Positions 1 to 11,697 of a stretch of 64,000 nt of DNA are shown piece after piece. The stretch is from Glossina fuscipes (taxonomy: Eukaryota > Arthropoda > Insecta > Diptera > Glossinidae). Position 1 is the stretch's first letter. Each line of letters opens with the position of its first letter. Where the stretch lies: NCBI RefSeq assembly GCF_014805625.2, contig NW_023998415.1, positions 43,114,079 to 43,178,078 of the forward strand, given 5' to 3'. The translations under genes and the position numbers were made by a program. The notes beneath the pieces are model-generated. The model saw nothing but the letters and a program-made list of their open reading frames with translations, made no database searches and was not told the origin of the DNA.

Positions 1-295
1 TATGTGAGAGTAAAGAAATATCCACATGTTGGCAGGTAAATGTGTTTATATGTCGGTAAAATATGGCTCATCACACAACGACATCACTCAGTTAGTTATA
101 TAATAAGACTGAAACATGGTGCTAGTGATATTGCTGACGATTTTCAGGTAGCTACCAATGATAGGCACTCATTGTTACACGAGGGAGTTGTGGCACGTAC
201 TGACATATTACCATATTGGCATAAATTCCAGTTTAACACAGTAGTCGACTCCGATATTCACATATATACCATTCTATATAGAATATATTTAATTG

Positions 296-298
<3 letters not shown>

Positions 299-356
<58 letters not shown>

Positions 357-420
357 GTGTGTGCATGTGTGTGTGCACGTGTGTGTGTATTTGTGTGTGT
401 ATTTGTGTGTGTATTTGTGC
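299..420. repeat. (GT)n microsatellite
   Basis: About 46 nt of pure GT is followed by interrupted gtgtat and gtgtgtatttgt units. The Cys/Val and His/Thr frames across it are artefacts. Confidence 0.98.
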
Positions 421-964
421 ATGTATGCACAAAATAATGGTAAAGCAGCTCAGGTGCACACCAGTAAGTGTAAACAAACACAATCAAGGCCAATCATAGT
501 TAGTTTTAATGATAGCGTGTTTATTATCCCAAAAAAGAAAAAAAAAAAAAGCGAAAAGCGAAAAGAGAAACGAACTTAGGAAAACGCTCTATATAACAAA
601 CGTAGTTGTACGCATTTGCATGAGCGTGTATACGATGCAAGAAGTACTAATGGACATAATTGTTTTCACACCTATTTTGCAAATTCCACTGATTACTCTC
701 ATAACCTAATCGACTTAACCACCCAAATACAGTTAAGACGGTTGCAACAGGATTAATTCGTATGTATGCATGAACGCATATTTGCATTGCAAAAAGTCGC
801 ATTGGCTGGTATTCGTTCTGTCTCATATAGAATGAATTGCAATTGAAATGTGGCAAAACATTTTTGCGGTTTATATACACAAATTGGGCGCACATGTCGG
901 TTGCATACCATTACATTACGCTGCAATGCCCAGCCATCCTGTTAAGCCCTTCCTCACATTGCCG

Positions 965-1000
<36 letters not shown>

Positions 1001-1748
1001 TATATGCATGCATTTGGTAAAGTAATGTCGAAACACTGGTATTCAACGAACGGGTGGTTACGTTGGGTGTGCATGTGTTTGTTCTGTGCTTTACTGAATG
1101 TTCTAACCTTTCACCTGGCATTTAATTTACGACATTGTGGTTACAGATCTTAATTAGACGGTAGATAGAGTAGCTCGCGAGCCCGCGAGCCCACGAGCTC
1201 GTGCAAAACAACCAATTCTCTCAAGGCTGTCATTTTTCTGTTCTTACTATTTTATTTGTTTTTGCGGTTGTTGTTATTGTTGTTGCCATTGCAGTTACTA
1301 GTTGTTTTGATGCCACAATAAACATACATACTTAAAGCCTTAAAACTTTTTCTTCCTGGTGGTTTCTTCTGTTTTTCTTTTATTTATTTATTTTTATTAT
1401 TATTTTTTTTAAGCCACGTTGTAGGCGCGCAAAAGTATGCCAATTACACTCGTTTCGTACAAAACCACAGCTTGTTGGCTACATCAGCATGAAGCATCAA
1501 CTATCAGCAACATTACCACCGCGCCAGCACACATCACTACCATCACCAGAGTCGTTGCCATCATCAGATCAACAAGCGAAGTGTAGCATAAACCAAAACC
1601 GTCAGAAGTCAAGAGGTGGTATTTTGAGGCGTTGGTGACCTTATTTTTTTTATATTTAAAATTTTTTTTTTTTTTTTTTTTTTGTTCTATAGAATGAAAA
1701 CACCATACACAACACATCATCCTTGAACATCAGCATCTACTACAGTTT

Positions 1749-1799
1749 CACATCATCATCATCATCATCATCATCATCGTCATCATCATCATCATTATC
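1749..1799. repeat. (CAT)n microsatellite
   Basis: Sixteen or so near-perfect CAT triplets; similar short runs lie at about 4731-4762 and 9317-9345. Confidence 0.95.
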
Positions 1800-2799
1800 G
1801 CAGTCATCATTATTAGCATCAACCATATCATCCGAGTACAGGCAATACTTTCCAAACTACTATTTTGTTTCCACTTCTTTCTCTACCTCTGTCACTTCTT
1901 AACTTCGTTTTTTGATATTGTTCTCTGCACACGACAGCGCAATAACAGCCACAACTATGAATAAATTCTCACTTAAGATAAGATCATGATATAGTAGTGT
2001 TGACTACACATACTCACTCATATACATATATGCATATAAATGTATGTTTGTGCATTTGAGTAATGCTTCTTTAGAGTCTAGTTAATAAGAACCTTGATGT
2101 TGATCACACTTTGATTTTACATAGTTGGAAACTTATGAATTCACTTCCAAGCTCACTTACATCACTTTTTCATTGCTGCAGTAACCCGAAATAAAGGAAA
2201 ATTGGTGACTAACTAAAATATTTCTAATTAATTGTAATAAATGATATTTAATTTCTTCAATTATCTTATTAATTTTTTTATAAAATTCGCTTTTTTTTTT
2301 TTTTTTTGACATAGTGGATGGAATACCATACAAAAAAAAAAAAAAAAAGAAGAAGAATTTTTCCCTTAGTAGTTATGTTGAAATTCCTCTATAAATTATT
2401 TTTATCGTAAACTCGGTTGAAACCGCCTCTGACTCGACTTGCTTTTTTTCACTTAGCGCATTGTAATGTAGTAAATTGTGTTAAGAACTGCTGCCAGTAG
2501 TTAGTTAACGCATCATTTTTTTCCGATAGCTTTATCTTAATTGCGTCTTATTGCGCCTAAGAATCTTTGAGTCGTTTTTAGTGTTATTGCGGTCTCTGCA
2601 GCAGCTTATCTGAAGCGATCGACGATTTTCCTTCCAAATGTCAATTTTTAAAACTTTTTCAAAACATTATGTGTATTATTTTGACGGGTTCTGTAAGAAG
2701 CGCGGCTGAGGAATTCGATAAAGACGCAATAGAAATAGTATTTCTACTTTGCTTCATTATGGCAAAACGTATGAAACGTAAATGAAAATAAATAAAAGA

Positions 2800-2880
2800 T
2801 CTTTCGAGAAGAAACTGTTTCTCTTGATAAAATCAAAAAAAAAAAAAAAATTTTTTAAAAAATTTTTATAATTTTTTTTA

Positions 2881-2914
<34 letters not shown>

Positions 2915-3434
2915 CAAAAATTATTAAATATATATATATATATTGTTACGTTTTTTTTTTTTTTTTTTTTCATTTATATATTTATGCAAAGAAATTGTCG
3001 CTATAGATTGAAAGGCAATTGAGTAAATACCGATAGCTGTCGATTACCGATTCGATGCAACGAGTTGCGCGAGTTTACAGCAGTATAAATAAGATATGGA
3101 GTCTTCCCATCCCCAAATAAGTAAGAGTTCTTTCGAAAAGGAACTGTGTTTTTCTTGATAAAACAAAACAAAACAAAAATTCATGAAATAAATTATTATA
3201 TATATTATTATATATTTTATTATTGAATTAAATTATTAAATTATTGTATTAAATTACTATAATATTATTAAATTATCATTAATAATTCAAATATTATATT
3301 ACGTTTTTTTTTTTCATATATATATTTATGCAAAGAAACTGTCGCTATAGATTGAAAGTCAATCGATGGCTGTCGATTATCGATTCGATGCAACGAGTTG
3401 CGCGAGTTTATAGGAGTATAAATAAGGTATGGAT
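2800..3434 (+). repeat. Two tandem LTR-like units (about 330 bp each)
   Basis: Two direct copies share a block near 2800-2832 and 3129-3163 (tctttcga, then aactgt, then cttgataaaa). They share a second block at 2971-3100 and 3310-3433 that contains cgattcgatgcaacgagttg, gcgcgagttta and a TATAAATAAG-type box. The box followed by a short leader with an A-rich end resembles the U3-R-U5 layout of an LTR retrotransposon. No gag or pol sequence is seen, and the poly(T/A) runs between the blocks vary. Confidence 0.5.
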
Positions 3435-3608
3435 TTTGTTTCTTCTTTTTTTTTTTCCTTTTTACTATCGTACGGCCGTCGAATAACATAATCAAATTAC
3501 GATCAAATTTACTCGATAATTCCAATTGTAAATTGGCTCAAGTTCTTCTCCTCTTATTCGAGAATCCCCTCCTTCTTCCCAACATTCTTTCTTTTATAAT
3601 AAGATCCT

Positions 3609-3659
<51 letters not shown>

Positions 3660-6600
3660 TTCACTAAGAATAACTTGAGATAACTCGAGATGAATTATAC
3701 ATAATTGCTTGAGTTCTATATATAATAGAACTACATTTTTACTCGAACTTCTATATACACATATAGGTATTATAAAGTAAAGTAAGTAAAACACCTACTT
3801 GCTACTATCTTTTATTGTTATTACATTTTTACATATTTTTTGCAGCGTAATTTAATATGAATTTCTTAACATTTTTTTTTTTTTTTTTTTTCATATTTAC
3901 ATGTCGCACAAGTTTTGACAAAATTTATACATTAACTGTTGGTTAAACATGTGTAAATTATAAATTTATATGGAATATATAAAGGTATGAATTTTCATTT
4001 ATTAATTAAATATGAACAGCTAGCACGTGTTTGTACCTTTTTATAGATTACCGCTTACCATATAATTGGTAAATGCATTAAATGAAAAATGAAAAGGAAA
4101 GACTTAGTCGTTTCGCGCAATTGCATCACTTCAGTCACAATGTGCTTATGGGAATTGAGCACCTGCGCGAGAGTAGCACTTTATAGAAGAAAAAACAAAC
4201 AGTCTTGAAATGGTAAATAATCGTTTAATTAGCTACGCGATCTAAATGCAAAATCGCCGAGGGATGTCCAAGACAAAATCAAATAAGAAGAAAAACGAAA
4301 TGAAAACAAAAAAAAAAGTGATGGCAATCTCAAGTTAGAATAGGAACAGGAACAGCTATAGAAGAAGATTGTTAAAGTTAAAGCTGACTTTATCATCTTG
4401 CTCTCTCTCTCTCTCTCGCTGAGACACTGAATAACAAATTTGGTAATGCTACGCTCAACTGTATGATGATTGTTTGTTTAAATTGTCAGTTTATCGAGAT
4501 AATTTATGAGTCAAAATAAATTTTTTTCTTTCCTCTTTGAATTTATGGTCAACATATTATTACTATTATTATTAATGTGATCGCTGTAGAGAGTTTAAGC
4601 GTAAACATGTGTATGTTTGCTTTCATATGTATATGGGAAAAATAAAGTAAAAAAAAAAAAAAATTAGAAGAATTGTATTTTTACAGCAATAGATATCATA
4701 TTAGAAAGGTATCATATAACAAAACACAGCATCATCATCATCATCATTATCATCATCATCAGAACAATCACACCAATAACAACTGACAACACGTGCTGTA
4801 CATGATCATCTAACACACTGTTAGAGACGGACGTACACACATCAACATTCAAACACTATTGAATCCCCTCGAATTAGTGCCATGCAATCTACATTTGCTG
4901 CAGTCTCTGCTTATTGTTGATGTGAATGATAAAAGGAGGAGAAAAAAGAAAAAAAAAAAAAGCAGAAAAGGAAAGCGATGACTGTTAGTAAGTTCAAAAG
5001 GTTAAACGCTTGTTGCAGCGCGTCTAATCGATCTGAGTTGTATTTGCACATTAAACAAATCACATTAAACGTTGCCTTTCAGTATTAAATGCCACCACAG
5101 CCGTCGCGCTACATAAGTCAAACAATACAACAAACAAATATATATATATATATATATATATGAGTGTATATATGAGTGTATCTGAATGATGTTGTTGCTG
5201 TTGTTGACCAGCAAATGGTGGTGTCTAGTGCATAATAGTCGTAATGTTTGCTCTTCACTCTTGCACTTGATCGTCATACTTACCGATGATCACCGTCATC
5301 AGCATTACATATATGCATCTATATATATATATATATATATATGCGTGTGTTTTCATCTATGTGTGCAATGCAATTTGTGTAACGTTTTGTTGCTTTGTAC
5401 GCTTGTTGTACGAATCAATTGTCTTTGTGTTGTGCTGCATTGTGATTATAAGAACCGTAAAGTTTTGTCTTCTCCACTGCCGTTGATGATGTGTTGCAGC
5501 TTTTGGACATTTGTACATACAACAACTACAAAATGATTTGACACCATGCTGTGTGCCTAAACGATAAGTTTCTTCCTTCTTGTTTCTTACCTTTCTTGTA
5601 TTTCTGTATTTCTGTATTTCTGTATTTCTGTTCGCCAGACAATGTACTCCTGGCATGTAAATGCTGCAGAGTTAGTTTTCCCAATTGATATGGATAATGT
5701 GTGTGCGCGTCTATCTGTTTATGCTTTATATGTGTGTTGGCAGAGTTCAAACTTTTACATTTTATTAGCATTGCGTTCAAAGTGATAAATCAGCGTTGCA
5801 ATCAGATGTGTCTAAGTTGGTTAGTTAGTTGACTGGTTTGCTTCAGACATATTTTCGAGACGATTTTGGGTAAACCTTTTTCATGGAATTTCATATAATA
5901 AATGACAAAATTGCATATACACGCAGTAGGGACAGAAATCTTATTTTTTTGTTCTTTTATTTATTTATTTTTTTTATTTTTTTTTTCTCTAAATCTCTTC
6001 TCTTTAGCAAAGGAAAAGGATTAATCAAACGGCTCTTGCGAACATCTATATAATGCATAAATATGTATATAAATATTGGATCATGCCATAGATGAAATAT
6101 CGAGCAATAGTAGGAGCGACAAAGAGTTTTATAAAAAAAAAAATAAAAAAAAAAACCTTTGGAAGCCCACACATCAAATTTTATCAAGTTCGATAAGATG
6201 GTGTTTAGTTGATAGCCAAAGGAATTAAATAATTTTGGTTATTCTTTTTACCGGGAAAAAGGTGGGTTTCGTGTTACGATTAAACACTAGATTTTGTGAC
6301 ATTTAAAAAATTAAAGAAGAGCAAAAAATTAAGAAGAACCCGACGACAATATTATGAGAAGTCGGTTAGGATCGATAATATATTTAAATACTGGATAACT
6401 GCCATTTTGGCATGATCGTATAGGCACAACCGATAAGCATCATTCTGATCGGCTAATTCAGTCTAAATCTGTCATGTAATCCGGGACGATCCAAAATTCA
6501 AAATGTCTGAAGTCATCACACTTCCTATTTGATATTTTGGCTAGAAAATCAATACACAAAAAACATTTGTGCAAGATGGACGCCATGTGACCCGTTCAAA

Positions 6601-8092
6601 AAAGAATACAAGAATCTGTTTAAGAACACCTCTACGCAACTACGGATATATGAGAGAAGAATGGTTTCACTATCATATGCTACCTGAGGCATGCAAAAGC
6701 AATAGAAATAATTTCGCTGGTGGATAGCGGACAAGGACGACGAGACAAAGGGAAAATCCTTTTTTATGTTGCTAACACCCCAGTACGTTCCGTTATTCAT
6801 TCGACAGGAAAAATTGTGGAAATTGAAAGCTAAGTTTTTGCCGCAAATATCATACGATTCACGATCTAGCCTCCAGCCACTATTATCCATCCGGGAATGT
6901 GGAAAGGTGGCTATTCAAAAGTACCTTGCAATTTTCCGATTCAAAACCGAATATTACCGAAAAAAATTTTTTTTTAATGATTTGCACGTCATATCTCAAT
7001 ATTTATGTAGGCTCTGTCGCTCCCTTTATTATAAGCTTTGTAGCATATATTTTTTGGACAATTTCGTCAGAATGGAAGAAAAACGCTACAGAGTAACTAT
7101 CTTAGCAAAGGCTATTAAGGATACATACGTATAATGTAAAAAAAAAAGAGATGAAAGTTAGTTTTGAAAAATGTAAAATCGAGCAACAACGGAGTCATTC
7201 GTACGACACATCATACTTACTTTTAAGATTTCTGCAGCCCCTAATATATCTGAAGCCAGTTGTGGAATACTTTTAAAGAACATATCCACACCTAGACCAA
7301 GCAATGCGATTTAAAACATTATATATATTTGTACGCAACATACTAATCAAACTAATGAAAATTATAGGCTTTCATTTAAGGGTCGTATGGTATTAAAACA
7401 TGAAAAGGTGTCAATGAGGAAAGCAAGGAAAGTGCAAACAAGCGTACAAATCACCAGAAAATCCATACCAAAGTTTCAACTTCATGGTAGAAGCACTGGC
7501 ACCTTTCAAATCGCTCTCAACTGCAACTGCTCTCCGAAGCAACGGCCGTCTCGATCGAGCTATCGAACTAACGTACTTTTCTTTCGATATGTGTTTAATT
7601 GTGACATAAGTAGGATGTAAGTTGTAACTCTTCCCTGTTTACATCCACTTCATACACGCGGTCTTTTTTTGGGAGAGTTTGGATAAGAGGTCCAAAGTTG
7701 AGGCAAAAAAAAAAAGAAGGAAATTAGTTTTCTGAAATATTTGCAATGATTATTCCCCTCTCTGATCGTAGCTAATATATATTTATATATGTCCGCAAGT
7801 AAAGCAATGATATAAGGGAATACTTAAGTTTACAAAGCATACGATATTTCATATATCTTGTGTGTGATACAGAGTAAATTAAGCTTGTTGTTATGTACAA
7901 ACAAACCCAGAAGGAATTTGGGTAGACCCACTTTTATCTGTCCGTCTATCTGTCTTCTTTTCTTATGTTTAATCCATAGATCATAGTTTTTGATAATTGT
8001 CTGCACGCGACTACTCTTTTGAGCCAATTTCCATATAACAACTAATTTTAAAAAATCATGATAAGAAAAAGCATAAGCCAATGTAACTAATT
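3435..8092. other. Non-coding AT-rich stretch
   Basis: It contains a 48-nt poly(T) at 3611-3658, CT at 4401-4419 and (TA)n at about 5140 and 5319. Overlapping frames on both strands near 6549-7134 (113 codons minus, 122 codons plus) show no recognised family and no splice context. Confidence 0.6.
5598..5632. repeat. 9-bp minisatellite (tgtatttct)
   Basis: Four head-to-tail copies of tgtatttct. Confidence 0.95.
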
Positions 8093-8206
8093 GTGTCAAG
8101 CGGAGAATGTTTACCACCACAGACACTGCACAGTTTGGCGGACTACCAGACGAGCAGACGTACAGAACGAGATGCTTAAGTCGCTTCAAAATTTCATCAT
8201 ACTGAT

Positions 8207-8243
<37 letters not shown>

Positions 8244-8329
8244 TTTGTGAAGTCTCTGACGCTTTCTTATGGGTGTTGCAAGCGTTCCAATAAAACGAAT
8301 ATGTCCCTCATCCTTCGGAGATAGGTATA
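8093..8329 (+). repeat. Partial mini-me/DINE-1-like element
   Basis: It begins with gcggagaatgtttacc and a degenerate GAC-rich stretch, then the conserved core (tgcttaagtcg through actgatcaaa), a (TA)n run at 8211-8241 and the shared 3' end (tctgacgctttctt, gggtgttgcaagcgtt, ctcatccttcgg). This is the (GTCY)n-core-(TA)n arrangement described for dipteran mini-me elements. Confidence 0.75.
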
Positions 8330-10435
8330 AGAACTCAATTTATTGAAATTTAAAAAACAATGCTTAACGCTGTCGGGCTTTTAAAAAATCATCAAAATGG
8401 TTGGATTTTATTTGGAAAGAAGATCTATCCATAGCTTTGAGATTATACGTTGCCTTTAGCGATCCTAATTGTTCGAAAGATTAAATAAAACTAAACAAGA
8501 ATTTAAAAAAAAAAAAAAAAAAAAAAATTCTTATCTTAACATTTATTTTAGCCAAAGCGGCGAATCGCTTTATTAATGTATGTATTCGTCCAACTTATTT
8601 TTAAGATTTTGCTCTCTTTCTCTTCGTTGCTGCAATCAATTTAATGCACATCGAATACAAACTTAAATCCACCTTCTGCTTTACCTAATGTCAACTTTGC
8701 TTATGCCGATCTTTTCGATGATTACAATCACAATGATGCCTTTTTGCTAATGAACTGACATTATGACATACATACGTTATATCGAAGAGTTTAACTGTGG
8801 TCTGTGAAGAAATGACACTGACTGTCACCACCAACGATTTTTGAATTTTGTTGCAACCTTTTCTTTTTTGTATTTTCCGCTCATACGCTATTGCTCTTTT
8901 CATGTAAGACCGCCTAGAAAATACATAATTTCAGTTGCCAAAACCTTGTCAACATTTACTTCATTTGAAATTGAGTAGCGCGCTTTACTGTTAAAATCCA
9001 AACGACATTTTAGTTTGTTTGTTAAGCTAAGCGAAATTTTTGGCTTACGTTATTTAAAGAAAACTACTTTTACTCTGCCATCGATTTCTATGTCACAAGG
9101 TACTACACTATTTTATTTTATAGTTGTGTCAAATGGAAAACATGTTACCGCACAATGCTATATAAAATACATAAATGCACATTCACATATACAATCACGC
9201 TATATGCACTATATGTATACACAATAGATGATTACAACGATTGCACTTGATCAAAAGCGCAAAATGTATGCGCGCAAGCGTGCAATTGAATTGGTTTAAC
9301 TGTCGGCCCACCATTGTCATCGCCGTCATCGTCATCATCATCGTCTATGTATAGCTATATAGTATTGTTCTCATCATGGTCGTCATCATCAGCGTCATCA
9401 TGACGATTGTCATCACAACAGTAGTTTATTACTGCTACACTACTATGCCAACGTTACCATCGCCTCCGAAAAGTTGTCTGATATTATTCCTGTTCTTTTG
9501 CTCTGTTTCTCGATTTAAACTGAAACTTTTCGACAATGTATTTATTGTCTGTCCTTAAACCATTGTCGGTATTTGGTGGTTCAACTTTATTTTTTGATTT
9601 TTGTATTTCTTCAAAACGTAAAAGAATTTTTATTTCATTTATTTGACTTTTCTTCCAAGCAAACCGACGACAACATTCGCTTTTCGAAGGCGGCGGCTTA
9701 CATCAAAGTGCAGCGGGCGCACGTTCCCTCGCATCATTTCTACAATTTTTGTCATTGCATCTCGTTGTGTTACTCTTCTGTGTATGTTGCAGCATTGTCT
9801 CTCGTTTTATCGGCATTTGTCGGCGGTTTTTATAATTGCACTCTCCCCAAAAAGCATAGTCAACCGACGACGACCTTCCACAACATACAATCACCGCGTC
9901 TCTATCGCCCCGATCCTTTTTCTCTACACCTAATACACTGTTGCTCTCCCTTCTCTACTTACCTTATATTATTGCCTACAATCGCTTTGAATGCCTTTTG
10001 ACTGACTTGACTCGTTGACCGTATAGTTAGTTACACTGAAACGCTGAAATGGAATGCTGATATTGTGTTATTGGATTTTGCTTTAATTTTAAATGGTTTG
10101 AACGCTTAACAATCCAAAATGCCTCTCTTGGGTGTGAGATGAATTATTTCTTTTATTTTTGATACTTTTTAACTATATATATATATATAGTATATATATA
10201 TACATACAAACACACGATTACATACATATATGTATATGTAAACTTTAAGAAAAACATGTTTTGAAAAAGTTTTTCGATATTTATCACCTGCTCAAAATGG
10301 ACAAATATTTATTAATTGGATTGGAATGAGTTATATCTCTTTCTCTTATCATTCGTATATTAACTAAGATTTCAAATTAAAGCCGAAGAAAACATATAAT
10401 ACAAGCGGGCAGAAATAAATGAAAACTGGTTTAAA
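8330..10435. other. Non-coding stretch with one unassigned frame
   Basis: A plus-strand frame of 142 codons at 9573-10001 lies in a slightly GC-richer patch (9640-9960). I recognise no domain in it, and it starts in T-rich low-complexity DNA, so it is not called as a gene. Confidence 0.6.
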
Positions 10436-11697
10436 ATAGAAAAAAGAAAGAAAAACAAAATAGAAAAGAACAGACCAAAAAGAGATAAAATAAGCAGAGC
10501 AGATCAATACATCGAAGATTGATACGAGAGAGGAGGAAAAGAGAGGAAAGGCCATTTAATTTAGGCAAAGCGGTGAAGAAATGAGGCGAGAAAAGACAAA
10601 GAAAAAAGGCAACAACAAATTGAGAAGACCAAAGAATGACATGAGAGGACTCGATAATAAGCAAACAAACCGAAATACACATGAAAGAGAAAGAAAGGAA
10701 AGAAAAAAAAAGGAAAAGACAAGAAAAGAAAAGAAGAGAACAAGAGAGGATAGAAAAGAAAAGAAAATAACAGGAAAAGATAGAAAAGAAGAGAAAATAA
10801 GAGAAAAAAGAGAAACCGAAAAGGCAAGAAAAGGAAAGAAAAGAAAAAAAAAAAAGAAGAAGACGAGAAAGAAAAGAAAAGAACAAGAAAGGATAGAAAA
10901 AAAGAGAAGAAAAGAAAATAAAAAAGAATAGAGAAGAAACGAAAAGGAAAGACAAGAGAAGAAAAGACAACGATAGAAAGGAAAAGAAAAGAACAAGAAA
11001 GGATAGAAAAAAAAGAGAAGAAAAGAAAAGAGAAGAGAAGAAAATAAAAGGAAAGACAAGAGAAGTAAAGGCAAGGATAGAAAAGAAAAGAACAAGAAAG
11101 GATAGAAAAGAAAAGAGAAGAAACGAGACGAGACGAGAAGATAAGAGAAAAGAAGAGAAGAGAAGAGAAGAGAAGAGAAGAGAAGAGAAGAGAAGAGATG
11201 AGAAGAGAAGAGAAGAAAACAAAAGGAAAGACAAGAGAAGAAAAGGGAAGGATAGATAAGAAAAGAACAGAAATGGTTAGGAAAGAAAAGAAAAAAAGAG
11301 AAGAAGAATAAAAAAGAAAATAGAGGAAAGAAGACAAGAGAACAGGAAAGGATAGAAAAGAAAAGAAAAGAAAAGAAAAAATAAAGGAGAAGAAAAGAAA
11401 AGGCAATTGGGGAAAAGGAAAAAAAGAAAAGTAGAAAGAAGAAAAGGAAAGAAAACAAAAGGGAGGAAAAAAGGCAAAAAAAAAGGAATGGAAAAAAAGA
11501 AGAATAGAAAAGTAAGCCAAAGGAAGGAAAGGAAAAAAGGAAAGAGAAGAGAAGAAAAGAAAAGTAAAAAAGGAAGAAGAAGAAAAAGTAAAGAAAAGAA
11601 AAGTAAAAAGAAGAAAGGGAAAGAAAACAAAAGAGAGGAAAAAAGGCAAAAGGAAAGGGAAGCGAAAAGAGGACAAGAAATGACTGTACACGGAAAA
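10436..11697 (+). repeat. 1.26 kb polypurine tract, (AAAAG)n/(GAGAA)n-like
   Basis: The plus strand is almost entirely A and G, made of shuffled aaaag, agaag, gaaaa and ggatagaa units, with a purer (agaga)n stretch at 11145-11215 and a longer-period gaaaagaacaagaaaggata motif near 10873, 10986 and 11085. Open frames of 267, 300 and 386 codons on the minus strand encode only Phe/Ser/Leu-rich protein and result from composition. Confidence 0.95.

Larger units (their letters stand above)
1..2799. other. Non-coding, microsatellite-rich stretch
   Basis: Besides the (GT)n and (CAT)n runs it holds (TA)n at about 965-1006, two GC-rich palindromes at 1173-1203 and poly(T) near 1660. No gene is supported. 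Confidence 0.7.

Noticed and set aside
40..579. Plus-strand 179-codon frame
   Set aside because: Its length comes from the (GT)n repeat read as Cys-Val; flanks have no recognisable domain.
6549..7134. Overlapping 113- and 122-codon frames on opposite strands
   Set aside because: Neither shows a known family, splice sites or coding-like composition distinct from its surroundings.
9573..10001. Plus-strand 142-codon frame as a membrane protein gene
   Set aside because: Starts in T-rich DNA, has no recognised domain, and other frames are also open over the same stretch.
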